In this document: in pieces, positions 41,540 through 55,035 of the stretch | Layout of the letters: each line of letters starts with the position of its first letter | How positions within the stretch are numbered: the first letter of the stretch is position 1 | Source of the DNA: Bryum argenteum | Lineage: Eukaryota; Streptophyta; Bryopsida; Bryales; Bryaceae | Direction: 5' to 3' | NCBI GenBank assembly: GCA_037043015.1 | Contig: CM073326.1 | Span: forward strand, 1,488,001-1,552,000 | DNA length: 64,000 bases | The notes under the pieces: model-generated | Seen by the model: only the letters and a program-made list of their open reading frames with translations | Told to the model about the DNA's origin: nothing | Databases searched by the model: none | Made by a program: the position numbers and the translations under genes

Positions 41540-44500
41540 ATGGCCTCTTTTGAAGGTGAGAGTGTAAGGGTGCTTGAAAAGTTCAATGGCAACAACTTCC
41601 ACCTTTGGAAGTTTAAGATGAACTTGGCGCTCTGCAGGATGGACTTGTGGGAGATTGTTGAAGGCGCAGAGGAGGCACCACCATCTCATGCAAGTGAGAA
41701 GGACAAGAAGGAGTACCAAAGGCGGGTGCGCAAGGCTATGTCCATGATCGGGCTCAACTTGGTGGATGCGCAACTTGCGCACATCAAGAGTTGTAAGAGT
41801 CCGTGAAGCATGGAGCGCTTTTTGCAACATCCACGAAACAAAGAGCTTGTCCAACATTCTCTATTTGAGGCGCAAGTTCTTCACAATCAAGATGGAAGAA
41901 AGGGCTGACCTTTTGGAGCACATCAACAACATCAAGGCGCTTGCGGATCAGCTCGCATGCTTGGATGTGCCAATGAGAGAGGAAGACATTGTGATGACAT
42001 TGCTTGATAGCTTGCCTTCTTCATTTGAGCATTTAATCACGGCATTAGAGACGTTGCAACTTGCTGACCTTAAGATGGAGTTTGTGGTGGCTAGGTTGAT
42101 GCATGAAGTGTCCAAGAGGAAGGAGAAGGGTGCTCAAAGTGGTGAGGCGGCGTTGGTGGCCACCCAAAACAAAGGAGGATGCAAAATGGCCCAAGGGCGT
42201 GCTTCAATTGTGGCAAACCGGGCCATATTGCAAGGTATTGCTTTCAAACAACAAGAAGGAGAAGGAGAGTGCGAATGTTGCAAGCAACAACCACAATGAG
42301 GCGGATTATGCGTTTTAAGCGCAAGTGTTGTAAGCGATTACCACATTGAGGAAGAGCATGCTTTGCTTGTAATGACGGAGATGACAACAGCGATGGCCAA
42401 GTGGATCATGGATTCGGGAGCCACCAAGCACATGACATCGCATAGGGCAGCGTTTCAAACCTATGAAGTATTATCACCACCACGCAATGTGCATTTGGGA
42501 GATGATAGCATTGTGCATGCGTTGTTGGTTGGGAACCATTGTTGAAGAGGTGATGGTGATGGGAGTGAAGCACAAGATCAACATGAAGGAGGTCCTTCAC
42601 ATCCCCAAGTTCAAGAGGAACTTGATTTTGGTTGTTAGGCTTGCTTTGAATGGTTTAAAGGTGGAGTTTGATGATGATGCATGCATTGTAAGGGCAAGAG
42701 ATAGAAAAGTGGTTGCAAGATTGCCTAGAGAGGGAATTTGTATGAAATGCCCTTCTCCATGCATGATTTGGCAAATGTGGCACACCAAATGCCACAATCA
42801 GCCCCTTTGGAACTATGGCATCGACGCCTTGGGCATTTGAATGTGAAGAGTGTCAAGGCGCTTGAAAGCATGGTGAATGGCATGCAAATCAAGGATGGTG
42901 CATCAAATTCAGCGATTTGTGAAGGGTGCATTGAAGGCAAGCTTTCTAGGACTCCATTTCCAAATGAGGGAGGTCAGCGAGCAAGCAAGCCATTGGAGTT
43001 AGTGCATTCGGATGTTTGTGGTCCATTTAAGACCATTTCAATGGGTGGTAGCTTGTACTTTGTTACTTTTATTGATGATTTCTCTAGGAAGATGTGGGTG
43101 TATGTGTTGAAGTCCAAGGGAGAGGTGTTTGCCAAGTTTGTGGAGTTCAAGGCGCTTGTGGAGAAGCAATCGGAGCACAAGATCAAGGTGTTTCGATCGG
43201 ACAATGGAGAGAGTTTACTTCCAGGGCTTTGAACACTTCTTGCAAGAAAATGGCATTCAAAGGCAACTATCAACACCCTACACACCACAACAAAATGGAG
43301 TGGTGGAGAGAGCAAATCGCACGATTGTGGAGATGGCAAGGAGCATGCTACACCACCAAAACCTCAACAAGAACCTTTGGGCGGAAGCGGTGGTGGTTAC
43401 AGTGGTGTATACACGCAATAGGTGTCCAACAAGTGCACTTGTTGGAAAGACACCAAGAGGCATGGAGTGGTAAGAGGCCCTTTATGTCACACATGCGTGT
43501 GTTTGGTGTATTGCATATGCAAAGGTGCCGGATGAGAAGAGGACTAAACTTGATGCAAAGAGCACAAAGTGTTTGTTTTTAGCTATTGTGAAGGCACCAA
43601 GGCATATAGGTTGATGTGTTTGGAGACCAAGAAGATCCTCAAGTGTCGTGATGTGGTGTTTGCGGAGGAGGCCACTTGTGAGAGATGCAAATGTGGAGAT
43701 GCATCCAGTGGGAGTTTGAGCCACCAAGTGTGATTTTGGTGGATGCACCTCCAATTTCAGCGCGTTGTTGAAGAAGAGACAAGAGAGAGCAAGGGCTAGA
43801 AGAAATGGTGGAGGAGGAAGTGGTGGAAGAGACCACACCATCACATGAGGAGATTGGAGAGAGCGTGCAATGGGCACAAGGTACCCAACAAGAGAGAGGA
43901 GGCCGCTTGGAGAGTGGTGGTTGAATCACATTCTTCCACCACAAAGTGAGGTAGAACATGCAAATGTTGCTTGTTTTGATGATCCATTGAGTGTGGGTGA
44001 TGCTTTGCAAAGTGTGGATGCAATCAAGTGGGAGTTGGCCATGCAAGAGGAGTATGCATCTCTAATGGCCAATGGCACATGGGAATTGGCCCCATTGCCA
44101 AAGGATCGCAAAAGTGTTGGTTGTAAGTGGGTGTTTAGGGACAAGAGAGGATGCACAAGGCAATGTGGTGCGCTACAAGGCACGTTTGGTGGCAAGGGGT
44201 TTCTCTTAAGTGGAGGGTGTTGATTTTCATGAGACGTTTGCGCCCGTGCAAGTTTACCACCATACGATGCATGTTGGCGATTGGGGCAGCCATGGATTTG
44301 GAGATTCACCAAATGGATGTGAAGACGGCGTTCTTGAATGGTGAGTTGGAGGAGGACATCTACATGGACCAGCCCCTTGGTTTTGTGGAGGAGAGGGCAC
44401 TCAACACCTTGTTTGCAAGCTCAAGAAATCGTTGTATGGGCTAAAGCAATCTCCAAGGGCGTGGTACCAAAGGATTGACTTGTTTTTCATCAAAAGAAGG

Positions 44501-45555
44501 CTTCTCTAGAAGCCATGCGGATCACTCCTTGTATGTGAAGCAAACAAGGGAGTTCGTTGTTGATTGTGATCATCTATGTTGATGATTTGATTATCTTGGC
44601 TAGTAATGATGCGGTTTTGAGGTGGTTGAAGGCCAAGCTTGAGAAGGAGTTTGAAATGAGTGATTTTGGGCCTTTGGAGTTTTGCCTTGGTGTTGCGTTT
44701 GAGAGGAATCGCAGCAAACGCACCATCACCATGAGCCAAAGCAAGTACATTGAGGAGGTGCTAAAGCGGTTCAAGATGGAGGATTGCAAGCCCATTGGAA
44801 CTCCTCTTGATGTGAAGGGGTCGTTGTTGAAGCTTTCGGATGAGGAGTTCAAGGAGGTTGAAGAGGAGATGAAGGCCATCCCATACAAGGCAGCGGTGGG
44901 ATCGTTGATGTATGCAATGGTGGCCACAAGGGCTGACCTTGCATTTCCGGTAAGCATGGTGAGCCAATTCATGGCAAAGGCTGGTCCTCAACATTGGATG
45001 GCGGTAAAACGCATCTTGAGGTACTTGAAAGGCACCATTGACAAACAAATTGTGCCTTGGCGGTAAGGACATTGAGTTGAAGGATACTGCGATGCGGATT
45101 GGGCGGGTGATGTGAATGAGCGCCGGTCCACTACGGGGTATGTGTTCTTTGTAGGAGAAGGTGCAATCTCGTGGAATTGCAAGAGGCAACCCACGATAGC
45201 GGTGTCTACTACGGAGGCGGAGTACATGGCAACAAGTCATTGCTTGAAGGAGGCATTGTGGTTGCGGCAACTATTGGAGGATGTTGGGTTGGTGCAAAGT
45301 GGAGCAACGAGGATCATGTGCGACAACCAAGGGTGTATTGCACTTGCCAAGGACCCCAAGCACCACTCACGTACAAAGCACATTGATGTGCAACACCATT
45401 TCATTCGAGAGATGTTGGAGGATGGAGAGGTGAGCTTGTGTAGTATTGTCCAACGGAGGAGATGGTGGCTGATGTGTTGACCAAGGCGCTTGCTAAGGTG
45501 AGGCACGAGAAGCTAACAAAGGCGATGGGATTGCGAGGAAGTAACTACTCGCAAA
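41540..45555 (+). pseudogene. B1 gag-pol polyprotein, frameshifted
   Basis: Gag starts at MASFEGESVRVLEKFNG (41540); UBN2 gag runs to about 42130; zinc knuckle CFNCGKPGHIARYC at 42200-42241; protease MDSGATKHMT at 42409; GAG-pre-integrase HRRLGHLNV and CEGCIEGK (42815-42945); integrase core with HSDVCGPF, RSDNGE and TPQQNGVVERAN (43000-43310); RT with [12 protein letters not shown] (about 44312) and YVDDLIIL (about 44577); RNase H with [29 protein letters not shown] (45085-45380) and [17 protein letters not shown] before the LTR. All catalytic motifs are recognisable, but about ten small indels break the frame. Confidence 0.92.
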
Positions 45556-45562
45556 GTGGGAG

Positions 45563-45872
45563 TGTTGAAGATTAGATTGCTCGTAGTTATAGGAGCATCT
45601 AATAGTTATTAGAGTGTATTTATGTAAGGTATAGAGGCTAGGTCTTAGTCCTCTAGAGTGTGTGAAGAGGGCTGGTCCAAAGAGCCTTAGAGAGTGGAGA
45701 GAGGCCTTAGCCTCTCGGTTATCCCATATTGATTGTAGCACCATGTGCCTACCTATGGATATATAAGCAAGGGTTTGGAATGAGTATGCATCTCATTCAA
45801 GCATTCATTGCTCTACCTTGTGTGTAAGCTTTGATGTTTGTATTCTCTCTCACCCTCTATTGAGCTTCAATA
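45563..45872 (+). repeat. 3' LTR of B1
   Basis: 310 bp, colinear with 40368-40677, ends GAGCTTCAATA before CAAAGCTCC. Confidence 0.93.
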
Positions 45873-48800
45873 CAAAGCTCCAAGGACCTCCATCTTGCTT
45901 GTTTGAGTGATTTGTTGATTTAGAACCTTCTTGACCTCCATAGATTCCAAAAGTATTAACTCAACCTCACTACAACAAGTGTGGGCCCATAAGGCATTGA
46001 GATTCATTTGAGTGCTTTGAGGTGCATACAACACCTTGTGGGTGTGGGGAAGCCTAGATCTAGCATTTGAATGCTTGAAATGAGATTGAGTGCCTTCAAA
46101 TTTGAGTGGGAGGAAGTGGATCTTGCTTGTTTGCAGTGTTGAAGAGCCTTGTGCACATTTCACAAGTGTGTTTGGCACACATGGCGCTGATGCCCCTTTG
46201 TTTAGGTGGTAGACTTGGGTTGCCTCCTAAAGTCAACAAAGTGGGCTGCGTTTCTCTCCTAGCCATTGGCTTCTTTTGCCCCTTTGACACTCTAGAATAC
46301 TAAGTAAAAGTTCAACGGCATATAACTTCCACTCTTTGGAAAGTTTAAGATCTTATGGCGCTCTCTTCCATGGACTTCTGGGAGATTGTAAATGGCATGC
46401 AAATCACCAATAGGACATCAAATTCAGACAAGGACGTGAATGTGGTGAAGTAGGGTGAGGAGGCCACTTGTCAAGATGCGATTTGTTGATGCATCCAAGT
46501 GGGAGTTTCAAGAGCCACTATGGTGATTGGAAGCATGGTGGGTGCAACTCCAACATCCATGAGACAAGAGGCTTAAGTTTGGCCAACATCCCTAAAGGAG
46601 CGCAAGAGTTCGAAATAAAGGAAGATGGAGGATGTGGAGGTTGAACTTGAATGAGCACTTCAACAAGATTGAAGACTTGCGGATCAACTTGCGAGGCCCA
46701 TGTGTATCCAATAAGGAGAGGATATTGTTGGTGAGTGGTGGTGATAAACCATCTTCTTCCACCATCTATTGAGGTTGGCTTTAAATCTTATTTGTTTTTG
46801 ATGATCTTTGATGGAGGTTGTGGTGTCAAGGTTGTTGCATGAAGTGTGGGAGTTGACCAACAAAACAATGGCTCATGGGAAGTGGCTTTGTTGCGTTGGT
46901 GCAAGATAGTTAGAGGATGGGAGGATGCAAAATGGGCAAATGGAGGACGTGCTTGGGTGATATGTTGACCAAGGCGTTTACCAAGGTATTGAGGCACAAG
47001 GAGATGGGATTGCGAGGAGAAAACTGTTGCAAAGTGGAAACAAAGAGATTAGGTTGAGGAGTATGTTTATAAGCACCCCGTAGTTATTAGCAATGAGGAG
47101 ATGTTAAGTAATAGAGGCTAGGTCTTAAATGGTGATGGAGATGGTCAAGGCTTAGAGAGAGAGGAGTGATGGGACTTAGCCTCTTGGTTATCCCATATTG
47201 TTTGTAGCACCATTTCAAACATATGGGTACATATCAAGGGCACGAATGAGTATGTATCTCATGGGAGATCATAGTATTGTGCATGCGGTCGGAGTTGGCA
47301 CCATTGTTTGGAGGTGAAGGTGACCCTCTATTGAGCACAAAATCAACATAAAGGAGGTTCTTCACATCCCAAAGTTAAAGAGAAATTTGTTATCCATAGC
47401 AGTTTTGATTGCATTTGGAGCATCTTTGAGTTTGATGATAATACATGCATTGAGAGGCTGATTTGAGCTCTTGTGAGTGAATAGGAATTTAATTGGTGAG
47501 TTTGATGAGAGATCTAGATCTAGATTTAAATGCTGATTTCAATGTATGAGTGCATTGGTGAGTTGGAGACGGCTAGTTTGCCACAATCTTTTGAGTGAGC
47601 TACAGGTAGGCTTCTTGCATTTGTAATGAAGGATTTGAAGGTCCTTGAAAGGATGTTAAAGTGATTAGGGCAAATCGAGGAATAGTTCATCAAATTCTGA
47701 ATTCGTGAGCACTTGTGAGCTTTGGGGAGTGATTGTGAGTCAATTTGGATCCCTTGTCAAGATGCGGATGTGGAGATGCATCCAAGCTCCTTGAGGTGTA
47801 GATTGGACAATTATGAAGACATTGTGGTTAGTGGCTGAATTGAAGAACTTCTTGCCTAGGAAGCTCATGCTTAAGTTGAGCAAGATTAGGGTCTGATTTG
47901 GTAGTGAGTGTGGTGATAGACTTGGGAGATGTGGTGTTTTTGCGGTCCATGGAAGATTGAAGATGGGCTCCTTGTGAGGACCAAGGGGTATCGAATAAGG
48001 GAGAGGAGCGCCATTGCCTTTCCTTTAGGGATTGTGGGAGCTTGAGTTGACCAAACAAGACATCTAGACATCTAGTATGGCCAATGGTGGGAGCTACTTG
48101 GCTTTGTTGCCAAACGTGAAGGAGAGGAGATGATAGTAAGAGGATGGAGAGGAGAGTTCAACGGTGTCAAATAAAGATTAGGTTGGTGATATGTTTATAA
48201 GAGCAACTAGGTAGTTATTAGAGTATGATGGGATTAAGTAGGAGAAAACTAGGTCTTAGTCCTCTAGGGTATGTGAAGAGATTGGGTTCCTAAAAGTTTT
48301 AAGAGCAACTAAGAGAGGACTTATTAGTGTTATCCCATATTGTTTGTAGCACCATGAGCAACTAATGTTGAAGAATAGTGTTGGAATTAGATGTATCTCA
48401 TTCAAGCAATCATTGCTCATGGATTGTGGGGAGCTTTGATGTTGTATTTTTTCAACTCCTTTGAGCCTCAATAGGTTATGGGCTGCCAACTCTTGTAGTG
48501 AGGTTGAGTTTGAAACATTTGGAGGATGGAGAAGGAGGTGTTGCACACACTTATCGGGCTGATTTGACAGCTTGGGGCAGAGAGAGAGAATGTGGAGCCA
48601 TTTGGAGGTGTTTGCAAACCATTTGAATGAATGTTTTGAATGAGAGCCATTTGGAGGTGTTTCCAAACCATTTGGAGCTTTTATATCCATTTGGAGCCAT
48701 TTGGTGGTACAATCAATATGGGGTGTTTAACCGATTTGGTGCTAAGGCCTCTCTCCAGCCATTTGGAGGTGTTTGGACATGATTTGAGGAATTTCGAGGC

Positions 48801-49555
48801 AATTGGAGGATTTTGGAGGTGTTTGGAGGTCTCTTGAAGGCATTGGAGGATAAATACACTCTAATGTCTTATTAGAGTGCTCTTATACGAGAGGCTGAGC
48901 AATCTAATCTTCAACAATTAGTTGCTCTTATAAAGGGGCTGATTTGAGCAACCTGGTGCAGAGAGAGGTGTCTTGAGGCTCCTAAGTTGAGATTTGAGTG
49001 ATTTGAGGTTCATGAAGCTTATTTGACATTGATTGGGCTGATCTAGTCTAGGAGTCACACAAGTGCTCATTTGGAAGCATTATGGGTGTTCAAAATCTCT
49101 CCTCTTCTCGCCAACAAAGTTTATAAGATGCAACTAATAGTTACTAGAGTATCTTAGAGTTGTCTTGTTTGAGGCTAAGTCTTAGTCCTCTAGGGTGTGT
49201 GAAGAGGGCTGGTCCTAAAAACTTAGAGAGATCATCAAAAACAAATAACATTTTCGTTCAATCCCATATAGTTTGGAAGAACCATTTGTTTAACCATCAT
49301 GAACACAAGTGACCTCCTCTTCTTTAATGGATAGTATGTATCTCATTCAAGCATTCGCCCCTCTTCGATCCTCATGTGACTCAACCTCCACATTGTTTGT
49401 ATTCTTTTCACCCTCTATTGAGCTTCAATAGGTTATTCTCCAACTTGTAGTGAGGTTGAGTTAGAATACATTTGGAGGCTTGGAAATTGGAGTTGCATCC
49501 ATCCCAATCACCATAGTGGCTCCAAACTCCCACTTGGATGCATCTCTACATTCGC
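45873..49555. other. Interleaved mosaic of family-B fragments
   Basis: No gene survives. Phrases of 15-60 bp from different parts, and in places opposite strands, of family-B elements alternate. 46780-47060 switches between gag sequence (as near 57600) and the 3' end (as near 58790). 49230-49450 switches between a plus-strand LTR and the reverse complement of the region matching 60740-61000. 46005-46340 continues the leader interrupted at 40367. 49440-49555 belongs to the minus-strand gag-only element that resumes at 55036. Either a consensus-calling artefact over collapsed repeats or real scrambling. Confidence 0.75.
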
Positions 49556-49940
49556 TATTGAGATTCCATAGAGGAAGAGAGAGAATACAACACACTCAAA
49601 GCTTACAAACAAGTAGAGCAATGAATGCTTGAAATGAGATATTGCCTTCTAACAAAGGCCTTTACTTATACTTCCTTATTGGCACCTTCCTAGTGCCTTC
49701 TTGTACATTTTCCAAGTGCCTTTGGCCCACATGGTTCACATGTGTGCCCCTTTAGTCTTTGCCACCACCTACTTGCCTCCTATAGTCAACAAAGTGGGCT
49801 GGTCTTTCTCTCCCTCACTATTGCTCTTACGACCAGCCCCTTTTCACACTCTAGAATACTAAGTATAAGCTTCCATATATATATATACTCTAACAAGTAC
49901 TAATTGCTCTTATAAACTACGAGCAATCTATTCTTCAACA
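49556..49940 (-). repeat. 3' LTR of B2
   Basis: 385 bp; on the minus strand starts TGTTGAAGAATAGATTGC and ends GGAATCTCAATA. Contains a (TA)n run near 49880. Confidence 0.94.
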
Positions 49941-52900
49941 CTCCCACTTTGCGAGTAGTTACCACCTCGCAATCCCATCGCCTTTGAAAGCTTCTCGTGC
50001 CTCACCTTAGCAAGCGCCTTGGTCAACACATCAGCCACCATATCCTCTGTTGGACAATACCACAAGCTCACCTCTCCATCCTCCAACTTCTCTCGAATGA
50101 AATGGTGTTGCACATCAATGTGCTTCGTGCGAGAGTGGTGCTTCGGATCCTTTGCAAGAGCAATACACCCTTGGTTGTCACACATGATGCTCGTGGCTCC
50201 CCTCTGCACAAACCCAACATCCTCCAATAGTTGCCGCAGCCACAATGCCTCCTTTAAGCAATGGCTCGTTGCCATGTATTCCGCTTCCGTAGTAGACACC
50301 GCTATTGTGGGTTGCCTCTTGCAATTCCACGAGATTGCGCCATCTCCTACAAAGAACACATACACCTGGATCGTGGATCGGCGCTCATTTACATCACCCG
50401 CCCAATCCGCATCACAATACCCCTTCAACTCAAGGTCTTTACCTCTCCACTTGTAATCAATGGTGCCTTTCAACACCTCAAGATGCGTTTTACCGCCATC
50501 CAATGTTGAGGACCAGCCTTTGCCATGAATTGGCTCACCATGCCACCGGGAATGCAAGGTCAGCCCTTGTGGCCACCATTGCATACATCAATCCGCTGCC
50601 TTGTATGGAATGGCCTTCATCTCTTCTTCAACCTCCTTGAACTCCTCATCCGAAAGCTTCAACAATGACCCCTTTACATCAAGAGGGGTGCCAATGGGCT
50701 TGCATTCCTCCATGTTGAACCGCTTGAGCACCTCCTCGATGTACTTGCTTTGGCTCATGGTGATGGTGCGTGCGCTGCGATTGCGCTCAAATGCAACACC
50801 AAGGCAAAACTCCAAAGGCCCAAGATCACTCATCTCAAACTCCTTCTCAAGCTTGGCCTTCAACCACTGCAACACCGCATCATCACTAGCCAAGATAATC
50901 AAATCATCAACATAGATGATTACAATCAACAAGAACTCCCTTGTTTGCTTCACATACAAGGAGTGATCCGCATGGCTTCTAGAAAAGCCTTCTTTGATAA
51001 AAAACAAGTCAATCCTTTGGTACCACGCCCTTGGAGATTGCTTGAGCCCGTACAACGACTTCTTGAGCCTGCAAACAAGGTGTTGGGTGCCCTCCTCCAC
51101 AAAGCCAAGGGGCTGGTCCATGTAGATGTCCTCCTCCAACTCACCATTCAAGAACGCCGTCTTGACATCCATTTGGTGAATCTCCAAGTCCATGGCTGCC
51201 CCAATCGCCAACATGCATCGTATGGTGGTAAACTTGGCCACGGGTGCAAAGGTCTCATGGAAATCCACACCCTCCACTTGAGAGAAGCCCCTTGCCACCA
51301 AGCGTGCCTTGTAACGCACCACGTTGCCTTGTGCATCCCTCTTGGTCCTAAACACCCACTTACAACCAACACTTTTGCGGCCTTTTGGCAATGGGGCCAA
51401 CTCCCATGTGCCATTGGCCATTAGAGATGCATACTCCTCTTGCATGGCCAACTCCCACTTGTTTGCATCTACACTTTGCAAAGCATCACCCAAAGTTAAA
51501 GGATCATCAAAACAAGCCACATTTGCACGTTCTACCTCACTAGGTGGTGGGAGAATGTGGTTCATCCACCACTCGCCAAGCGGCCGCCTCTCCCTTGTGG
51601 GGTACCTTGAACCTTGTGTTCGTTGCCCCTCTCCAATCTCCTCATCTTGTGGTTGCCTCTCCTCCACAACCTCCTCCTCTTGTTTGTCTTGTTGCTCTTC
51701 TTCAACTTCTCGAGCAAGCGGCGCTGAAATTGGAGGTGCATCCACTACAATCACCGTAGGTGGCTCCAAACTCCCACTTGGATGCATCTCCACATTTGCA
51801 TCCGCACAAGTAGCGTCCTCCGCAAACACCACATCACGACACTTGAGGATCTTCTTAGTCTCCAAACACATCAACCTATATGCCTTGGTGCCTTCACAAT
51901 AACCAAGGAACAAACACCTTGTGCCCTTTGCATCAAGTTTAGTCCTTTTCTCATCCGGCACCTTTGCATAAGCAATACAACCAAATACACGCATGTGTGT
52001 GATAAGAGGCCTCTTACCACTCCATGCCTCTTCGGGTGTCTTACCAACAAGTGCACTAGTTGGGCACCTATTTCGTGTGTACACCGCTGTAACCACCGCT
52101 TCCGCCCAAAGGTTCTTGTTGAGGTTTTGGTGGTGTAGCATGCTCCTTGCCATCTCCACAATTGTGCGGTTTGCACGCTCCGCCTCTCCATTTTGTTGTG
52201 GTGTTTAGGGTGTTGATAGTTGCCTCTCAATGCCATATGCTTGAAAAAAGCGCTCAAATGCCTTGGAAGTAAACTCCCCTCCATTGTCGGATCGAAACGC
52301 CTTGATCTTGTGCTCCGATTGCTTCTCCACAAGCGCCTTGAACTCCACAAACTTGGCAAACACCTCTCCTTTGGACTTCAACACATACACCCACACCTTT
52401 CGAGAGAAGTCATCTATGAAAGTCACAAAATACAAGCAACCACCCATGGAAATGGTCTTGAATGGACCACACACATCCGAATGAATCAACTCCAATGGCT
52501 TGCTTGCACGCTGACCTCCCTCACTTGGAAATGGAGTCCTTGAAAGCTTGCCTTCAATGCAACCCTCACAAAGCGCTGAATTTGATGCACCATCCTTGAT
52601 TTGCATGCCATTCACCATGCTTTCAAGAGCCTTGACACTCTTGACATTCAAATGCCCAAGGCGTCTATGCCATAGCTCCAAAGGCGCTGATTGTGGCAAT
52701 GGAAGCGCCACATTTGCCATCTCATGCATGGAGAAGGGCATTTCATACAAACTCCCTACTCTAGGCAATCTAGCAATCACCTTCCTATTGGCTGCCCTCA
52801 CAAGGCATGCATCATCATCAAATTCTACCTTTAAACCGTTTAAAGCAAGTTTTACAACCGAAATCAAGTTCCTCTTGAACTTGGGGATATGGAGCACCTC

Positions 52901-53951
52901 CTTCATGTGGATCTTGTGCTTCACTCCCATCACCATCACCTCCTCAACAATTGTACCAACACCAACCGCATGCACAATGCTATCATCTCCCAAGTGCACA
53001 TTGCGTGGTGGTGAAATTACCTCATACGTTTGGAACGCTGCCCTATGCGGCGTCATGTGTTTGGTGGCTCGAATCCATGACCCACGTGGCCATGGTGTTG
53101 TCATCTCCATCGTTGATTGCCATAGCATGCTCCTCCTCTTTCTCCACCTTGCTTGCAACAAAGGCGCTTAGAAACGCATAGTCCTCTCCATTGTCTTTGT
53201 TGCTTGCTAGGTTTGCACTCTCCTTCTCCTTCTTCTTGTTTAAGAAGCAATGCCTTGCAATGTGGCCCGGTTTGCCACAATTGAAGCACAACCTTGGGCC
53301 ATTTTGCATCCTCGCTTTGTTTTGGGCCGCCACCAACGGTGCCTCACCACTTTGAGCGCCCTTCTCCTTCCGCTTGGACACTTCATGCATCAACCTTGAC
53401 ACCACAAACTCCATTGTAAGGTCAGCAAGGTTTAAGGTCTCTAAAGCGGTGATCAAACTCTCAAATGAAGGTGGCAAGCTATCCAATAACGTCATCACTA
53501 TATCGTCCTCCTTCATTGGCACTTCCAAGCAGGCGAGCTGATCCGCGAGTGCCTTGATGTTGTTGATGTGCTCCAACAAGTCAGCGCCTTCCTCCATCTT
53601 GATTGTGAAGAACTTGCGCCTCAAGAAGAGGATATTGGCCAAACTTCTTGTCTCATGAATGTTGCAAAGCACCCTCCATGCTTCCGCTGGTCCTTTGCAA
53701 CTCTTGATGTGAGCAAGTTGGGCATCCACCAAATTGAGCCCAATCATGGACATGGCCTTCCTCACCCTCCTTTGGTAGTCCTTCTTGTCCTTGTCACTTG
53801 CATCAGATGGTGGAGCCTCCTCCGTGCCTTCAACAATCTCCCACAAGTCCATGGAAGAGAGCGCCAAGTTCATCTTGAACTTCCACAAGTTGAAATTGGT
53901 GCCATTGAACTTCTCAAGCACCCTAACACTCTCACCCTCCAAAGTGGCCAT
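49941..53951 (-). pseudogene. B2 gag-pol polyprotein with few lesions
   Basis: The longest pol remnant here. Gag from MATLEGESVRVLEKFNG (53951) with zinc knuckle CFNCGKPGHIARHC near 53290-53248. A 2-bp loss at the protease motif (MDS..ATKHMT, about 53080) shifts frame. Pre-integrase and integrase run to about 52205, where a TAA replaces the Tyr codon of PYTPQQNG. 52159-50588 encodes the integrase C-terminus and RT with [12 protein letters not shown] and YVDDLIIL. A small deletion after KAA near 50587 shifts frame, then RNase H 50584-49928 with CDADWAGDV and [15 protein letters not shown]. Only about four lesions separate it from an intact polyprotein; I do not reconstruct it. Confidence 0.93.
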
Positions 53952-54652
53952 AGCCAAGCACACACGCTGCCCTTACGACACCAACAACTCAAGCGAGCTA
54001 CCAAGCACTTAAATCAGCTTCCTACTAGTGTGTAAACACACTTGTGCACAAAACAATGCACAAAAGTCCTTCTCTATACTCAAACAAGCAAGATCCACTT
54101 GCTCCCACTCAAATCAGATCATAAACAAGCTTCTACAACTCCAAATCACTCAAATGTAAGTAGAAGAGCCTCAATTGACCTCCTTAGCACCTCACTAGCT
54201 CAAATCAGCCCCTTGTGTGCAAACAAGCACTCCAAATGCTAGATCTAGCTCTTACAAATCAATAGGCGCACTAATAGATCACAAACCACCCTTCTAAGCT
54301 CACAATCACTTCAAACAAATGACTTGGGAGCCCTTAATGCAAATCAACACCTACAATGTGCAAGGACGACTCAATTCAACTACAATGGACACTTACAAGC
54401 ACCCAATGCCCTCAAAACACCTCCAAACACCTCCAAATTGCTCCTTTTGCCTCCAAATGCTCCAAATCAACTTCAATTGACTCCAAATGGTTGCAAACAC
54501 CTCCAAATGGCTCTAAGTGCACCTCCAAAGCTCCAAGGACCTCCAACATGTGCAAATCAGCCCTCCACGTGCTTGCAACACCTCCTTGACCTCCCCAAGC
54601 CTCCAAAAGTATTCAAACTCAACCTCACTACAAGAGTAGTGGGCCCATAACC
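53952..54652 (-). repeat. Leader and primer-binding site of B2
   Basis: Leader of the family-B type, with CCTCCAAATGGCTCC-like repeats (54405-54560 on the plus strand) next to the PBS. Shorter than the B1, B4 and B6 leaders. Confidence 0.85.
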
Positions 54653-55035
54653 TATTGAGATTCATTAGAGGAAGAGAGAGAATACAACACACTCAAAGCT
54701 TACAAACAAGTAGAGCAATGAATGCTTGAAATGAGATATTGCCTTCTAACAAAGGCCTTTACTTATACTTCCTTATTGGCACCTTCCTAGTGCCTTCTTG
54801 TACAATTTCCAAGTGCCTTTGGCCCACATGGTTCACATGTGTGCCCCTTTAGTCTTTCCCACCACCTACTTGCCTCCTATAGTCAACAAAGTGGGCTGGT
54901 CTTCTCTCCCCTTACTATTGCTCTTACGACCAGCCCCTTTTCACACTCTAGAATACTAAGTATAAGCTTCCATATATATATACTCTAACAAGTACTAATT
55001 GCTCTTATAAACTACGAGCAATCTATTCTTCAACA
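54653..55035 (-). repeat. 5' LTR of B2
   Basis: 383 bp, near-identical to 49556-49940; its outer end abuts the TTCGC duplicate. Confidence 0.94.

Larger units (their letters stand above)
40368..45872 (+). mobile_element. Family-B Copia element B1, both LTRs
   Basis: LTRs 40368-40677 and 45563-45872, both 310 bp and differing at roughly ten positions, so older than the elements at 19.2 and 49.6 kb. The primer-binding site GGTTATGGGCCCA follows the 5' LTR directly; CGCAAAGTGGGAG precedes the 3' LTR. Internal order: leader with GGAGGTG repeats, gag, protease, integrase, RT, RNase H. The flanking 5-mers GAGGG and CAAAG do not match, probably because the right flank is rearranged or misassembled. 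Confidence 0.95.
49556..55035 (-). mobile_element. Family-B Copia element B2, nearly intact, with target duplication
   Basis: LTRs 49556-49940 (3') and 54653-55035 (5'), about 385 bp, differing at only a handful of positions. TTCGC occurs at 49551-49555 and 55036-55040 as the direct target duplication, which fixes the LTR ends as TGTT...CAATA. The LTR is a longer, different subfamily from that of B1. PBS (inverted GGGCCCATAACC) is at 54641-54652; the purine tract before the 3' LTR is at 49941-49960. The element landed inside a gag-only family-B element (55036-55551 and 49440-49555). Confidence 0.96.
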
